Shown here: piece by piece, positions 1 to 7,916 of the stretch | How positions within the stretch are numbered: the stretch's first letter is position 1 | How the letters are laid out: every line of letters starts with the position of its first letter | Assembly (NCBI GenBank): GCA_020439745.1 | Contig: JAGQSC010000025.1 | Location: 186,001 to 250,000 of the forward strand | Direction: 5' to 3' | From: Acidobacteriota bacterium | Lineage (GTDB): Bacteria > Acidobacteriota > Holophagae > Acanthopleuribacterales > Acanthopleuribacteraceae | DNA: 64,000 nt | Notes under the pieces: model-generated | The model's database searches: none | What the model saw: only the letters and a program-made list of their open reading frames with translations | Told to the model about the DNA's origin: nothing | Translations under genes and position numbers: made by a program

Positions 1-1680
1 GACCGAGTAGGGAAAGCGCCGAATGCCGAAATAGAAATTGTCCACGAATGCGGGTGGAGCGAACAGGTCGCGGGTCGCGTAAGCGCCTGAAGCGTAGGCA
101 CCGGCAAGATTGTCACCTTCTTCCACGGCCATGATCAGCGCTATCACGTCACCCCAGCCTTCGCTCATGGCACCCGACTGACGGTTACCTGCCACGGGGA
201 CCAATCGGTGGTGCCAGTAATGGCCCCACTCGTGACCAGAGATGCCATTATCAATGGTCCCATCCCTGTCGGGTGTAGGTCCCGTAAATACAAACATTTG
301 CATACGCGGGCGTGCGCCGTCTGAAGGTGTGGACATGTTGGCATTATTGGTGCCGGTACCATCTTGACATTCTGAACGCATACTATCGCTGTCGTTACCG
401 CCACGTCCAAAGTTGTCAGCCTGAGCATTACCAGCAGCTTCGTTGAAACCTGCGTCGTAATAGTCGTCATGAAGGTAATTGCACACATAGAATAGTTGGG
501 TGATGGCCGCGTTTTGCTGGGTAGTGTTTGCCGTGGGTGCGAGACCGAAGTCGTAGGTGTAGTCAAATGTGCCAGGAGACGAAACAGCTGCCCTGAAATC
601 GCCGCTACCGGGTGAATATCCGTCGCCGCCGAACCGATCGATATAGGCATCCACATTGTTACCTACCGTCTCGGTAGCTGCGGGCGGGAGCCATGGGTCG
701 TTCATGCTGAAAGGCAGGTTCTGCAAGGTGACGAGTGCTGGAGATTGAAACGGCTCTTGAAAACCGTCGGGCATACCCGTGGGATGTGGTGTGCCACCGT
801 TTCCTTGAGGGCCGTCCCATGGTTCAAACCCCGGTGCCCCATTGGCCATCACGCGATAGGTGTATGAGTCTGAAACGGTGAGATTAGTGCGTTCCAACAG
901 TTGCCCGTCTTCGGCCGAAATGACATAGGCAAACATCTCGGAAGATGTCGCATTAGCGGTGCCCGCATCCACCTCTAAGTAATAGGCGGGAATGAGGCGG
1001 GTGCTCGTGCCATAGAAAACAGGTTTGATTCGGGAAGGCGTGATAAAAAAATGATCCTGTGGGGCTCGTGTTCCTTCGCGAAAATCAAAGAGGAGGTATT
1101 CGTCTTTCTGAGTGATGAAGACAAAATCATCGGCAGAAACTATATCGTGAGTCAAATCAGTAAAGGCTGTTGCAATGGCCTGCATTTCGTTTAAGTTCCA
1201 AATGTAAGCCTTGTGGATCTCATGCGGGAAAAGGTATCCCGTAATGCCCTGCAAATTCATGTGCCGGTCCATCAAAACGCTGGTTTGAGCTCCGTAGACA
1301 CCGATGCCGTCTAACGATTGTTCGAATTTCACTACAATCGGTCCCTTACCAAGGTCATGTATGTACTTCACTTGAGCAGTATTAAGGGTGTCGGTCGTGT
1401 AGCCATATAACAGGCGGTACATGCTCAAGTAGTTTTTTGCCTGTGTCTCGTGGCTGCGTGATTTCGCGGCCGCATCCGCAGCTTTAGTTATCCAGGCTAT
1501 GGTTGGGATGCCCAATCTGGGTTCAAATGCCAATCGGTTGATATGTCCAGGCAGATCTTGGGGTGTGCGTAGCGGGGTCGATACCTGCTCACTCATGAAC
1601 GCACTGAAATTAATGGGTGCATGTTTCGTGGCCAGGTTGGAACTTTGAAAGCATGTGAAGGCGATCATCAAGAAGTGCAT
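1..1680 (-). CDS. secreted M36 (fungalysin-type) zinc metallopeptidase, 3' end outside window
   Basis: Reading the minus strand from the ATG at 1680, an uninterrupted frame of 560 codons runs off the left edge of the window, so the C-terminus is missing. The start MHFLMIAFTCFQSSN looks like a short signal peptide. The zinc site is visible: HEWGH at residues 483-487 (bases 234-220) and, about 20 residues on, SEGWGD with Glu507 as the expected third zinc ligand. The stretch before it (PGTFDYTYDF, then QLFYVCNYLHDDYY and DGARPRMQMFVF) is the pattern of peptidase family M36. Residues about 40-300 would be the propeptide (FTP/PepSY-like), which these enzymes remove on activation. It is probably exported and degrades proteins outside the cell. 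It is divergent from the redox operon starting at 1955. Confidence 0.88.
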   Translation of the reverse strand, partial: MHFLMIAFTCFQSSNLATKHAPINFSAFMSEQVSTPLRTPQDLPGHINRLAFEPRLGIPTIAWITKAADAAAKSRSHETQAKNYLSMYRLLYGYTTDTLNTAQVKYIHDLGKGPIVVKFEQSLDGIGVYGAQTSVLMDRHMNLQGITGYLFPHEIHKAYIWNLNEMQAIATAFTDLTHDIVSADDFVFITQKDEYLLFDFREGTRAPQDHFFITPSRIKPVFYGTSTRLIPAYYLEVDAGTANATSSEMFAYVISAEDGQLLERTNLTVSDSYTYRVMANGAPGFEPWDGPQGNGGTPHPTGMPDGFQEPFQSPALVTLQNLPFSMNDPWLPPAATETVGNNVDAYIDRFGGDGYSPGSGDFRAAVSSPGTFDYTYDFGLAPTANTTQQNAAITQLFYVCNYLHDDYYDAGFNEAAGNAQADNFGRGGNDSDSMRSECQDGTGTNNANMSTPSDGARPRMQMFVFTGPTPDRDGTIDNGISGHEWGHYWHHRLVPVAGNRQSGAMSEGWGDVIALIMAVEEGDNLAGAYASGAYATRDLFAPPAFVDNFYFGIRRFPYSV

Positions 1681-1895
1681 GGTGGGTATCCTTATTGGGG
1701 CGTTAAGTCTAGGGAGCGAAACAGCCGCATTATAGATGAATCAAAGCGCTACAAGCGACCTAATTCAAAGGTCATAAGGCAAATGCAAGATCAGTAACTT
1801 TGGATGCGTCGGCAACTGTCAGTCACAAAGGTGTGTTTTCGTGGCTTACGTCCCAGCAGCAGATACGCTTGATTATCACGTCGCAAAATATTGAA

Positions 1896-1924
1896 TTGAC
1901 ATTGAGACGCAGTCTCATTATCAT
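1896..1924 (+). promoter_or_regulatory. sigma-70-type promoter of the flavin/redox operon
   Basis: TTGACA at 1896-1901 (perfect -35), a 17-base spacer, and TATCAT at 1919-1924 (-10). Transcription would begin near 1931, about 24 bases before the chosen ATG at 1955. This is one of the two best promoter matches I see in the window. Confidence 0.7.
1903..1922. promoter_or_regulatory. palindromic operator, Fur-box-like, between -35 and -10
   Basis: TGAGAC-gca-GTCTCA (1903-1917) is a perfect inverted repeat lying in the promoter spacer, followed directly by ATTATC (1917-1922). Read on the minus strand, bases 1922-1904 match 13 of 19 positions of the classical Fur box GATAATGATAATCATTATC. A repressor bound here would block RNA polymerase. 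The assignment to Fur is inference; the palindrome itself is seen. Confidence 0.5.
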
Positions 1925-1954
1925 GCCATCCCAATGTCTGTTGGAGGTTGCGTG

Positions 1955-2833
1955 ATGCGGGAGATGGTGTGTATCTGTTTGGTGATTTTGGCCATGAATG
2001 CCCTGGCCGGCGAAGATCTGTTTGGGCATTTGAAATTGGCGGAACCCCTGCCCCAAGGGGCTTGGGAGGTTTATCAGGTGGCAACTCAACGCCGTGACAA
2101 GGGGACCGGTCAATACACGGCAATCAATACGATTTCTGAGTTTGAGTACGGGACAACGGATCGACTGACGCTTTCGTTTGGACTGGCTGGACAAGGTATC
2201 GAAACATCTGGACTTCGAGTGGACGGGTACCTGCCTGGAGACAATGAGTATGGCTTCAAGAGTTCGGGCGTTGAGCTCAATCTGGCCTACAATATTCTTG
2301 CACCTGCACGTGATGCCATGGGCTTGAGTTATGTGATTCGTCTGGAGAAACTGTGGCTAGATCCTCATTCGGGATTCGACAAAGATAGCCTATCGCTCAC
2401 CACTGGCGTGAACCTGCAGAAATACGTGTTTGAAGGCCAATTGATTTGGGCTGGTAACCTGGCTTTGGAGGCCACAAAAGCGACGCGCCGTGAATTGGAA
2501 GGCCTGCCCGATGATTTTGAGTGGCCCACTTTCGCTGAAGTCGAATTGGAATTCACAGCCAGGACCGGCATGTCCTACCGCTTTGTGCCTAAGTGGTTTT
2601 TGAGCATTGAAGGCGAGTTTCAGCAGGAGTATGAGACCGAAGTCAACCTGGAAAGGGAGTCAATCTTTGTGGGCCCTTCCGTTCACTATGGTGGCAAGAA
2701 TATGTGGTTTACGTTTTCTTATCTAGGCCAGGTCTCAGGCCGTGGCGAAACCTATGACGGCCAGCCCGATGGATATCATTTGATCGAAAAAACAAAACAC
2801 GAACTGATCGCGAAGATCGGTATCAATTTGTAG
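1955..2833 (+). CDS. secreted beta-rich envelope protein, DUF6662-like
   Basis: 292 residues from the ATG at 1955, chosen over an in-frame ATG at 1934 because GGAGG (1943-1947) sits 7 bases upstream and because it gives a clean signal peptide (MREMVCICLVILAMNALA, cleavage before GED). The mature protein alternates polar and hydrophobic residues in short strands (GTTDRLTLSFGLAGQG, FVGPSVHYGGKNMWFTFSYL), as expected for a small outer-membrane barrel or periplasmic beta protein; I relate it from memory to DUF6662 proteins. It is the first gene of a three-gene operon with an FMN-binding protein and a His-containing membrane protein, so it may be the outer-membrane part of an electron-transfer or metal-related system. 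No catalytic motif is seen. Confidence 0.75.
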   Translation: MREMVCICLVILAMNALAGEDLFGHLKLAEPLPQGAWEVYQVATQRRDKGTGQYTAINTISEFEYGTTDRLTLSFGLAGQGIETSGLRVDGYLPGDNEYGFKSSGVELNLAYNILAPARDAMGLSYVIRLEKLWLDPHSGFDKDSLSLTTGVNLQKYVFEGQLIWAGNLALEATKATRRELEGLPDDFEWPTFAEVELEFTARTGMSYRFVPKWFLSIEGEFQQEYETEVNLERESIFVGPSVHYGGKNMWFTFSYLGQVSGRGETYDGQPDGYHLIEKTKHELIAKIGINL

Positions 2834-2844
2834 GGGTGGCGGAC

Positions 2845-3369
2845 ATGCAGACTGCATTTCTTTTGTCGATGTCGGTTTTCACTCTGATGGCAACCGACTA
2901 CCTTTCCATTGAATCTGCCCAACGCAGGCTGTTCGGGGACAAGGCCGACTACATCTTCACAAAAACTCCGGCGGATAAGCGCCTGGTGAAAGCTGTCAAG
3001 AAACAGGCTGGCGTTACATTGAGACCGGACCGAATTCGTATCTGGCAAGCCATCGAAGAGGGCCGACAGTTGGGTTGGGTCTACGAAGATCAGGTAATCG
3101 GCAAGCATGAGTTTATTACTTATGCTGTGGGTGTGGACATGAATGGCCGCGTCGTGGATGTGGTCATTCTTTCATACAGGGAAACCCACGGCGGCGAGAT
3201 TATGCGGCCGACATGGCTGGCCCAGTTTCGTGGAAAGACCGCTGAGCAGCCGTTCAAGATGGGCGTCGATATTGAAGCGATATCGGGAGCCACGCTCTCG
3301 GTCAGAAACGTCTGCGACGGTGTGAAAAAGTTATTGATCCTTAACGAGTTAGCCCTGCTCCATGAATAA
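2845..3369 (+). CDS. FMN-binding domain protein with covalent flavinylation motif (RnfG/NqrC type)
   Basis: 174 residues from the ATG at 2845. An in-frame GTG at 2836 is also possible, but AGGGG at 2832-2836 is correctly placed for the ATG. The N-terminus MQTAFLLSMSVFTLMATDYL is an export signal or membrane anchor. The FMN_bind domain fills the rest: GKHEFITYAVGVDMNGRVVDVVILSYRE, split here only by reading, and near the end EAISGATLS, where SGAT carries the Thr (residue 150) that ApbE-type flavin transferases link to FMN in NqrC and RnfG. It probably carries electrons on the outer face of the inner membrane. It starts 11 bases after the upstream gene and overlaps the next by 8 bases. No ApbE gene is in the window, so flavinylation would need one elsewhere. 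Confidence 0.85.
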   Translation: MQTAFLLSMSVFTLMATDYLSIESAQRRLFGDKADYIFTKTPADKRLVKAVKKQAGVTLRPDRIRIWQAIEEGRQLGWVYEDQVIGKHEFITYAVGVDMNGRVVDVVILSYRETHGGEIMRPTWLAQFRGKTAEQPFKMGVDIEAISGATLSVRNVCDGVKKLLILNELALLHE

Positions 3370-3793
3370 ATGGACGAAGCGAAGCTACGGTTCAGTCATG
3401 TTAATACTAACAATGACCGGTTTGTGGGCGGTCCTTCCCGACTGGTTCGAAAATACGTGGGCCCTGACGGTCGACTGGGGTCCCGGGCGTCTGACCATGA
3501 TGGAAATCCATGGCTTTTTTGCGATGGCCGCGTTGTTCTTGTTTGGCGTGGTCTTTAACAGTCATGTTTCCAGGCGTTACAAACAACGTAAGAAACGGCG
3601 AAGCGGCATCAGCATGCTGACGTGCATGGTCTTGATGGCCATTACGGGTGGGCTGCTGTATTACGCCGGGCATCCGACCGTTCGATCGTTAAGCAGTTGG
3701 TTGCACACCGTGTTGGGCTGTTTGATGGGTGGTTTGGCCATTTGGCATGGTAGACGATCACGCCTGTCAGATCAGGCTTCAGGCCGAGCCTGA
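3362..3793 (+). CDS. small integral membrane protein with conserved histidines, possible b-type heme or quinone-linked partner
   Basis: 143 residues with four hydrophobic stretches (about 10-30, 45-66, 82-102 and 110-128). Histidines lie inside or at the ends of helices: MMEIHGFFAM, SWLHTVLG and AIWHGRR. That spacing resembles small cytochrome-b-like (DUF4405/PepSY-associated) membrane proteins that pass electrons to flavinylated periplasmic proteins. It overlaps the FMN-binding gene by 8 bases, so the two are translationally coupled. Heme binding is inference; I cannot place it firmly in a named family. Confidence 0.72.
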   Translation: MNKWTKRSYGSVMLILTMTGLWAVLPDWFENTWALTVDWGPGRLTMMEIHGFFAMAALFLFGVVFNSHVSRRYKQRKKRRSGISMLTCMVLMAITGGLLYYAGHPTVRSLSSWLHTVLGCLMGGLAIWHGRRSRLSDQASGRA

Positions 3794-3796
3794 AGC
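3776..3796. terminator. hairpin at the end of the redox operon
   Basis: GCTTCAGGC-cga-GCCTGAAGC, a perfect 9-bp stem with a 3-base loop, overlaps the stop codon of the preceding gene. No T-run follows on either side, so it is either a weak terminator or a 3'-end stabilising hairpin between two convergent units. Confidence 0.4.
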
Positions 3797-3855
3797 ATTG
3801 ACGCGCCCTGTACGGATTTGAGGTCAGGGAATCTCATGATGAAGGTCTCCTTATC

Positions 3856-4386
3856 TCAGGATTCCACTTCGAGCAGTCGGCGTAGACGTTCAAAATCCTG
3901 GACCATCTTCTTTTTGCCAACAAGCATGAAGACAGGGGCCATGGCCCGAAGGAACCATGACTGAAGATCAAAGACATGGTGTACTGAAAGCAGCGTATCT
4001 TGACCCTGCGATTGGAGCCGGTATTCGGAAATGCCTTCCCACTTGGGTCCGTCTAGAGCCGTGAGTTTTACTTTGAGCCATGTGTCGGGCGTTACTTCAA
4101 TCACTTCGGAGCGCATTTTGTTTAGATGCTCGCCTGCGCGAAGTGTGAGGGTTGAGACTGCTCCTGGCTTGGTAGAATCGCCAGAATCATAGTCACAGGA
4201 TACGAGCCCACCTATCCATTGAAGCAATCGGTGCGGCTCTGTGATACAGCGAAACAACTGGTCCGGTGGACCAGGCAAAGTGAGCTGTAACTGGTACCTG
4301 CATCGGCGGTAGAACAAGCTGCTGATGATTAAGGCAACGATGGTCAGGCACAAAATGCCTCCCATCGCGAACATGGTCGCGTACAT
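3856..4386 (-). CDS. membrane-anchored SRPBCC (START-like) ligand-binding protein
   Basis: 176 residues from the ATG at 4386, which has AAGGAG about 7 bases upstream; the frame stays open further but would then overlap the AraC gene by hundreds of bases. One N-terminal transmembrane helix (MFAMGGILCLTIVALIISSL) is followed by a SRPBCC fold: QLQLTLPGPPDQLFRCITEP, LLQWIGG, then MRSEVIEVTPDTWLKVKL and SVHHVFDLQSWF. Such domains bind hydrophobic ligands in a deep pocket. It lies 29 bases after the AraC/GyrI regulator on the same strand, so it is probably co-transcribed and may share a ligand with it. Confidence 0.78.
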   Translation of the reverse strand: MYATMFAMGGILCLTIVALIISSLFYRRCRYQLQLTLPGPPDQLFRCITEPHRLLQWIGGLVSCDYDSGDSTKPGAVSTLTLRAGEHLNKMRSEVIEVTPDTWLKVKLTALDGPKWEGISEYRLQSQGQDTLLSVHHVFDLQSWFLRAMAPVFMLVGKKKMVQDFERLRRLLEVES

Positions 4387-4415
4387 ATGGGACTCCTTGT
4401 GATGATGAGCGAAAA

Positions 4416-5285
4416 CTAATGGGATCGAACGGGCAAACAAATGTCGGTGTGATTGAGTGCAAAAGCTGGGTTGATGTGCGTGCAGCGATAGAACTCCAGC
4501 GCAGGGATGCCAATTATTTCTAGCTGGTGCATCTCGGATAGCCTGGTTGCGATCTCGCGATAGGCAGGTTCTAACGTAGGGCCCAATGGCCCGATGTAGG
4601 TTGTGATCGCGTATTGTTGCTGCGGCAATTCTTGGTATCCAATGGAACCCTCTGCGACAAACGGTTCTGGTACTTGGAGACAACAATCGAATCGCAATTT
4701 GTGTTCGGGTGTAATGCCGGGTGCGTCCTGTGCAATGCCCACCAGCTGCATGTCTCGATGGTAGGTGCCGCGTTGTTGGCTCCAGGATACGATGCGCTCA
4801 AAATTGAGGGGATCCACGTCGAAATAGGACCCCACATGGCGAATAAAGGCCACCCTCAATAGGTTAAGGGTTTTGATGCGGGTGGGCGATAGCGACCAAT
4901 CTGCAGCATGTTGATTCATCGAGACGCCCGAGTCGTTCGTTGACATTTGCACGGGATGCGCACGGAACTTGGACGGAGCTCGGCCGCACCAACGCTTGAA
5001 GGCGCGAGAAAAGGTTTCATGACACCCAAACCCGACTTCCAGGGCGATTTCTAAGATGGAGGTGTGATGCTGCAGGCGCAACAGGATGGCAGCCCGCTCC
5101 AAACGCAATCGATTCGTGTAGTCCTTCAATGTTTCACCGACCAGTGTCTTAAACATGCGGTGGAAATGAAACTCTGAGAAACACGCGCGTTCGGCCAGGG
5201 TACCAAGCGACAAATCACTGTGTAGGTGATTCTGGATATAGACCAGTATTGGCAACAAATGTGTGAGGTTGGTATTTGTTTGCAT
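4416..5285 (-). CDS. AraC-family transcription regulator with GyrI-like effector domain
   Basis: About 289 residues from the ATG at 5285 (a GTG at 5291 is also in frame). The N-terminal 100 residues hold two helix-turn-helix motifs of the AraC/XylS type: LGTLAERACFSEFHFHRMFK and SILEIALEVGFGCHETFSRA, ending FKRWCGRAPSKFR. Residues about 130-285 are a GyrI-like/Rob C-terminal small-molecule-binding domain (LLRVAFIRHVGSY, YAITTYIGPLGPTLEPAYRE, EFYRCTHINPA). The family responds to hydrophobic or cationic drugs and activates stress genes. A TATAAT on the minus strand at 5297-5292 ends only 7 bases before the ATG, so the message may be leaderless. It is followed by the SRPBCC gene. Confidence 0.9.
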   Translation of the reverse strand: MQTNTNLTHLLPILVYIQNHLHSDLSLGTLAERACFSEFHFHRMFKTLVGETLKDYTNRLRLERAAILLRLQHHTSILEIALEVGFGCHETFSRAFKRWCGRAPSKFRAHPVQMSTNDSGVSMNQHAADWSLSPTRIKTLNLLRVAFIRHVGSYFDVDPLNFERIVSWSQQRGTYHRDMQLVGIAQDAPGITPEHKLRFDCCLQVPEPFVAEGSIGYQELPQQQYAITTYIGPLGPTLEPAYREIATRLSEMHQLEIIGIPALEFYRCTHINPAFALNHTDICLPVRSH

Positions 5286-5511
5286 GGGCACATTATAGGA
5301 GTCGGACGGGTCATGTTCTTGACGTTTCTTGCTCTGGCATGACCGTATGCTCCGTTTCTTTTCGCAAGGACATTAGGCCACTCGATGTGGGTCACAGGGC
5401 CAGCGGTTTCGCAGGTACTTGGTGACACAGAACAGGGTAAGCGGACCGCCCAGCCACATTCGAAATTCTATGATGCGTATGTGCTATTCACGTGCGGATT
5501 TGGGGACAGGG

Positions 5512-5540
5512 TGATCCAAACCGATGGCCATTCGCGTAAT
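5512..5540 (+). promoter_or_regulatory. candidate ECF sigma promoter (TGATCC type) for the DUF4331-sigma operon
   Basis: TGATCC at 5512-5517 (read as GTGATCC from 5511) followed after 18-19 bases by GTAAT. From memory, the RpoE-ChrR sigma pair of Rhodobacter uses TGATCC-N18-TAAGA-type promoters, and this operon ends in just such a sigma/anti-sigma pair. Autoregulation is therefore plausible. It is a single site and has not been compared with other genomes. Confidence 0.45.
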
Positions 5541-5578
5541 GGAGGGGTGACCGGTTCCCCATACGATCGAATGGCCAT
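5524..5578. repeat. 11-bp inverted repeat upstream of the DUF4331 gene
   Basis: ATGGCCATTCG (5524-5534) and CGAATGGCCAT (5568-5578) are exact reverse complements separated by 33 bases, and GGGG (5544-5547)/CCCC (5557-5560) can pair inside. It lies over and just downstream of the candidate ECF promoter, in the 5' leader of the operon. The rest of the 316-base gap 5292-5607 shows no convincing gene. Confidence 0.5.
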
Positions 5579-5607
5579 TTCGATGAATACTTCAAAAGGA
5601 TTTTTGT

Positions 5608-6636
5608 ATGTCACTCAAGTGTTTGTGTGTGATCGCTGTGAGCACGGTTTTGTGTCTTGCTGCCGATCACAAAGAAGCGCCTTTGGCTCAGGAAGCGCCT
5701 GCAGCCGACATCGCTGACCTATATGCATTTACTCACCCCCAAGATGTCTCGCGCCTGGTGCTAGCGATGACTGTAAATCCGTTTTCTGTCCCAGAAGAAG
5801 CGGTAGGCTTCAACTTCTCTTCACGTGTCCGTTATCGATTTCTGATCGACAACGACGGCGATGCGAGGGCAGACCACTTCATTACTATTCAGTTTCTCCC
5901 CGATCAGAGCTTCTTCGCCGTGTTTTCGGATGGCACGCGCATCGATGGGCAAGCCACGCCCCCTTCTGAAGAACCTGAGCCTAGTCATGAGCTGATTTTT
6001 GAAGGTAGCAATGACGCCCGCATCTTTGCCGGTCCACGAGACGACCCCTTCTTCTTCGATTTTGTGGGGTTCTCACGGGTCTTGGCGGGAACCGGTTCAT
6101 TCTCTGGTTCTGATTCCTTTGCTGGCTACAATGTGTCGGCAATTGTCGTCGAACTACCCATCAGCGTTATTAGCGATGGCTCTTCGGTGCTCAACATTTG
6201 GGCTGTCACCGAATTGGAACAGCCAGGTGGTCAATTGTTTAAAGAGGCCCTTCCAAGGTGGAAGACATTGGATCGAATGGGTAATCCCGGAGTGGCTACG
6301 GCGCTCATCCCGCCGGGTCTCAAGGATTTCTACAACGCCTCACCACCCAACCGCGACGCAGAGCTCTTTGCGCCATCCATAGTGGCAAGCCTCACAGCTC
6401 TGGGTACGACTGCCGATAACATTGGTGTTCTTGCGTCGGTTGCGGTACCTGACCTTTTGACCATCGACGTTTCGGCACCCTCTGGTTTTCCCAATGGCCG
6501 AACACTCGATGACGATGTCATTGACGTTCTTTTTCACTTCATCTTCAACCAATCGGGCGTGACTGACGGGGTTGCGTCTAATGACGCTGCTTTTATGGGT
6601 GAGTTTCCATTCTTAGCGGCGCCGTGGCAACCCTGA
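5608..6636 (+). CDS. DUF4331 secreted protein
   Basis: 342 residues with a signal peptide (MSLKCLCVIAVSTVLCLAAD). The N-terminal mature part DHKEAPLAQEAPAADIADLYAF is the hallmark of the DUF4331 family (usual form: DH.DAP......ADI.DLYAF), followed by the typical VRYRFLIDNDGDARADH. AAGGA lies just upstream of the ATG. The family has no established biochemical role; it is exported. It heads the unit DUF4331 - TPR - ECF sigma - anti-sigma, so it may be a target or sensor output of that sigma factor. Confidence 0.88.
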   Translation: MSLKCLCVIAVSTVLCLAADHKEAPLAQEAPAADIADLYAFTHPQDVSRLVLAMTVNPFSVPEEAVGFNFSSRVRYRFLIDNDGDARADHFITIQFLPDQSFFAVFSDGTRIDGQATPPSEEPEPSHELIFEGSNDARIFAGPRDDPFFFDFVGFSRVLAGTGSFSGSDSFAGYNVSAIVVELPISVISDGSSVLNIWAVTELEQPGGQLFKEALPRWKTLDRMGNPGVATALIPPGLKDFYNASPPNRDAELFAPSIVASLTALGTTADNIGVLASVAVPDLLTIDVSAPSGFPNGRTLDDDVIDVLFHFIFNQSGVTDGVASNDAAFMGEFPFLAAPWQP

Positions 6637-6645
6637 TCCCTCCAA

Positions 6646-6670
6646 CGGCGCACTTCGGTGCGCCGACTCT
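6646..6670 (+). terminator. UUCG-capped hairpin between the DUF4331 and TPR genes
   Basis: CGGCGCAC-TTCG-GTGCGCCG (6646-6665), an 8-bp stem with the very stable UUCG loop, then ACTCTTTAAA. The T-run is poor and the next ribosome site (AAGGAGC) begins at once, so it more likely lowers read-through or protects the upstream message than ends transcription completely. Confidence 0.45.
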
Positions 6671-6686
6671 TTAAAGGAGCACATAG

Positions 6687-7913
6687 ATGTTGATCATTTC
6701 CTTGTGGTTTTGTCTTCACGATCACGGCGCGATACCTAGTCAAGCCGGAGAAATCGCACCGTTCTTCGTGCAACGAACGAATGAACAACCCGATGATTTT
6801 CGAGCTTGGACCCGCTTGGGCACAGCTCTACTTGAGCGGGCACAGTTGAGCGGGGACCATCGTGCCTTTCGACAGGCACAACGAGCGTTTGAATCCGCAT
6901 TGGCCGCCCATGATGTATACGCTCCGGCGCGACGTGGCCTTGCCCGCAGTCTGGCAGGTAGGCATGCATTCAAAGAGGCACTTGTTGTAGCACGTCAATT
7001 AGCAATTTCTAACGTCCCTGATATGGAGGATGTGCTGTTATTGGGCGACCTACATTACGCATTGGGTGATTGGGTGGAAGCCCAAGCCCTTTTTTTGAGT
7101 CTAGGCGATCTTGCCGATGCGTTGTTAAGGCGGGGCCAGTATGCTTTGGAGTCGGGCCACGTCGAAAACGCGCGGACAATTTTTGAAAAAGTGCTTACAG
7201 AACTCGATGACCATAATCCTCGACGGGTCTGGTGCGAGACGGCGATTGCCCTGACCTACTCCGAAGTGGATCCAAACAAAGCGATTGAGTTGTTGAGCCA
7301 CATCACCGACACAGACCACGCTACCTGGGCACAGCTGGAACGGAGCAAACTGCTGATCGAATTGGGTCGGGCCCAGGAGGCCGTCGTGATTCTCAATGGC
7401 CTAGTGGCCATTCACCCGCGTCCCGAGCCTCAGTTGATGCTCGTGCGTGCCTGGCGATCCATGGGATTGGACCAAGAAGCGCAAGCACTGGAAGATTCTG
7501 TGGTTCGAAACATTGAGCACGACGTGGCGCATGGGGAATGGGGTCATTGTCGGGTACTGGCCAATCACTGGATCGAACAGGGTGAACATGTCGATCGGGC
7601 GATCAAATGGCTGGAGTATGAACATAGCGACATCCGCAGTGATGCGGAGGGAACGGCTCTGCTCGCATGGGCGCACCACTTAAACGGGCAAGACATGGAG
7701 GCCTGTAAGTTGATTACACCCCTGTTGGCCAGCCAGCGAGGCGCTCAGTTTATGCTTCGTGCCGGATTGATTTTGGCGGGTGCAGGCCGAATTGTGCCGG
7801 CTCGTCATGTATTAGCTCAAGCCTTGTCCCGTGAAATTAGAGGGCACAAACCAGAGCTGAAACAGGCCCGATTATTCATGGAACAACCCTTGAACATCAA
7901 GGTGTCCAAGTAG
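6687..7913 (+). CDS. tetratricopeptide-repeat protein of the sigma-factor operon
   Basis: 408 residues; ribosome site AAAGGAGC before the ATG. The N-terminus MLIISLWFCLHDHGAIPSQAG may be a weak signal peptide. From residue 40 on it is a chain of degenerate TPR helices (FRAWTRLGTALLERAQ, AYARRGLARSLAG-like units, ALLRRGQYALESGHVENAR, LIELGRAQEAVVILNGL). TPRs hold partner proteins; no enzyme motif is visible. It sits 50 bases after the DUF4331 gene and 3 bases before the ECF sigma gene, so it may help sense or process the exported DUF4331 protein. Confidence 0.8.
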   Translation: MLIISLWFCLHDHGAIPSQAGEIAPFFVQRTNEQPDDFRAWTRLGTALLERAQLSGDHRAFRQAQRAFESALAAHDVYAPARRGLARSLAGRHAFKEALVVARQLAISNVPDMEDVLLLGDLHYALGDWVEAQALFLSLGDLADALLRRGQYALESGHVENARTIFEKVLTELDDHNPRRVWCETAIALTYSEVDPNKAIELLSHITDTDHATWAQLERSKLLIELGRAQEAVVILNGLVAIHPRPEPQLMLVRAWRSMGLDQEAQALEDSVVRNIEHDVAHGEWGHCRVLANHWIEQGEHVDRAIKWLEYEHSDIRSDAEGTALLAWAHHLNGQDMEACKLITPLLASQRGAQFMLRAGLILAGAGRIVPARHVLAQALSREIRGHKPELKQARLFMEQPLNIKVSK

Positions 7914-7916
7914 ATT

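Noticed and set aside
5385-5717. 110-codon plus-strand frame before and into the DUF4331 gene
   Set aside because: It overlaps the true start in another frame and covers the inverted repeat; no ribosome site.
6634-6660. Second TGATCC motif at the end of the DUF4331 gene as an ECF promoter for the TPR gene
   Set aside because: It includes the stop codon TGA and is followed by the UUCG hairpin, with no AT-rich -10 at the right distance.
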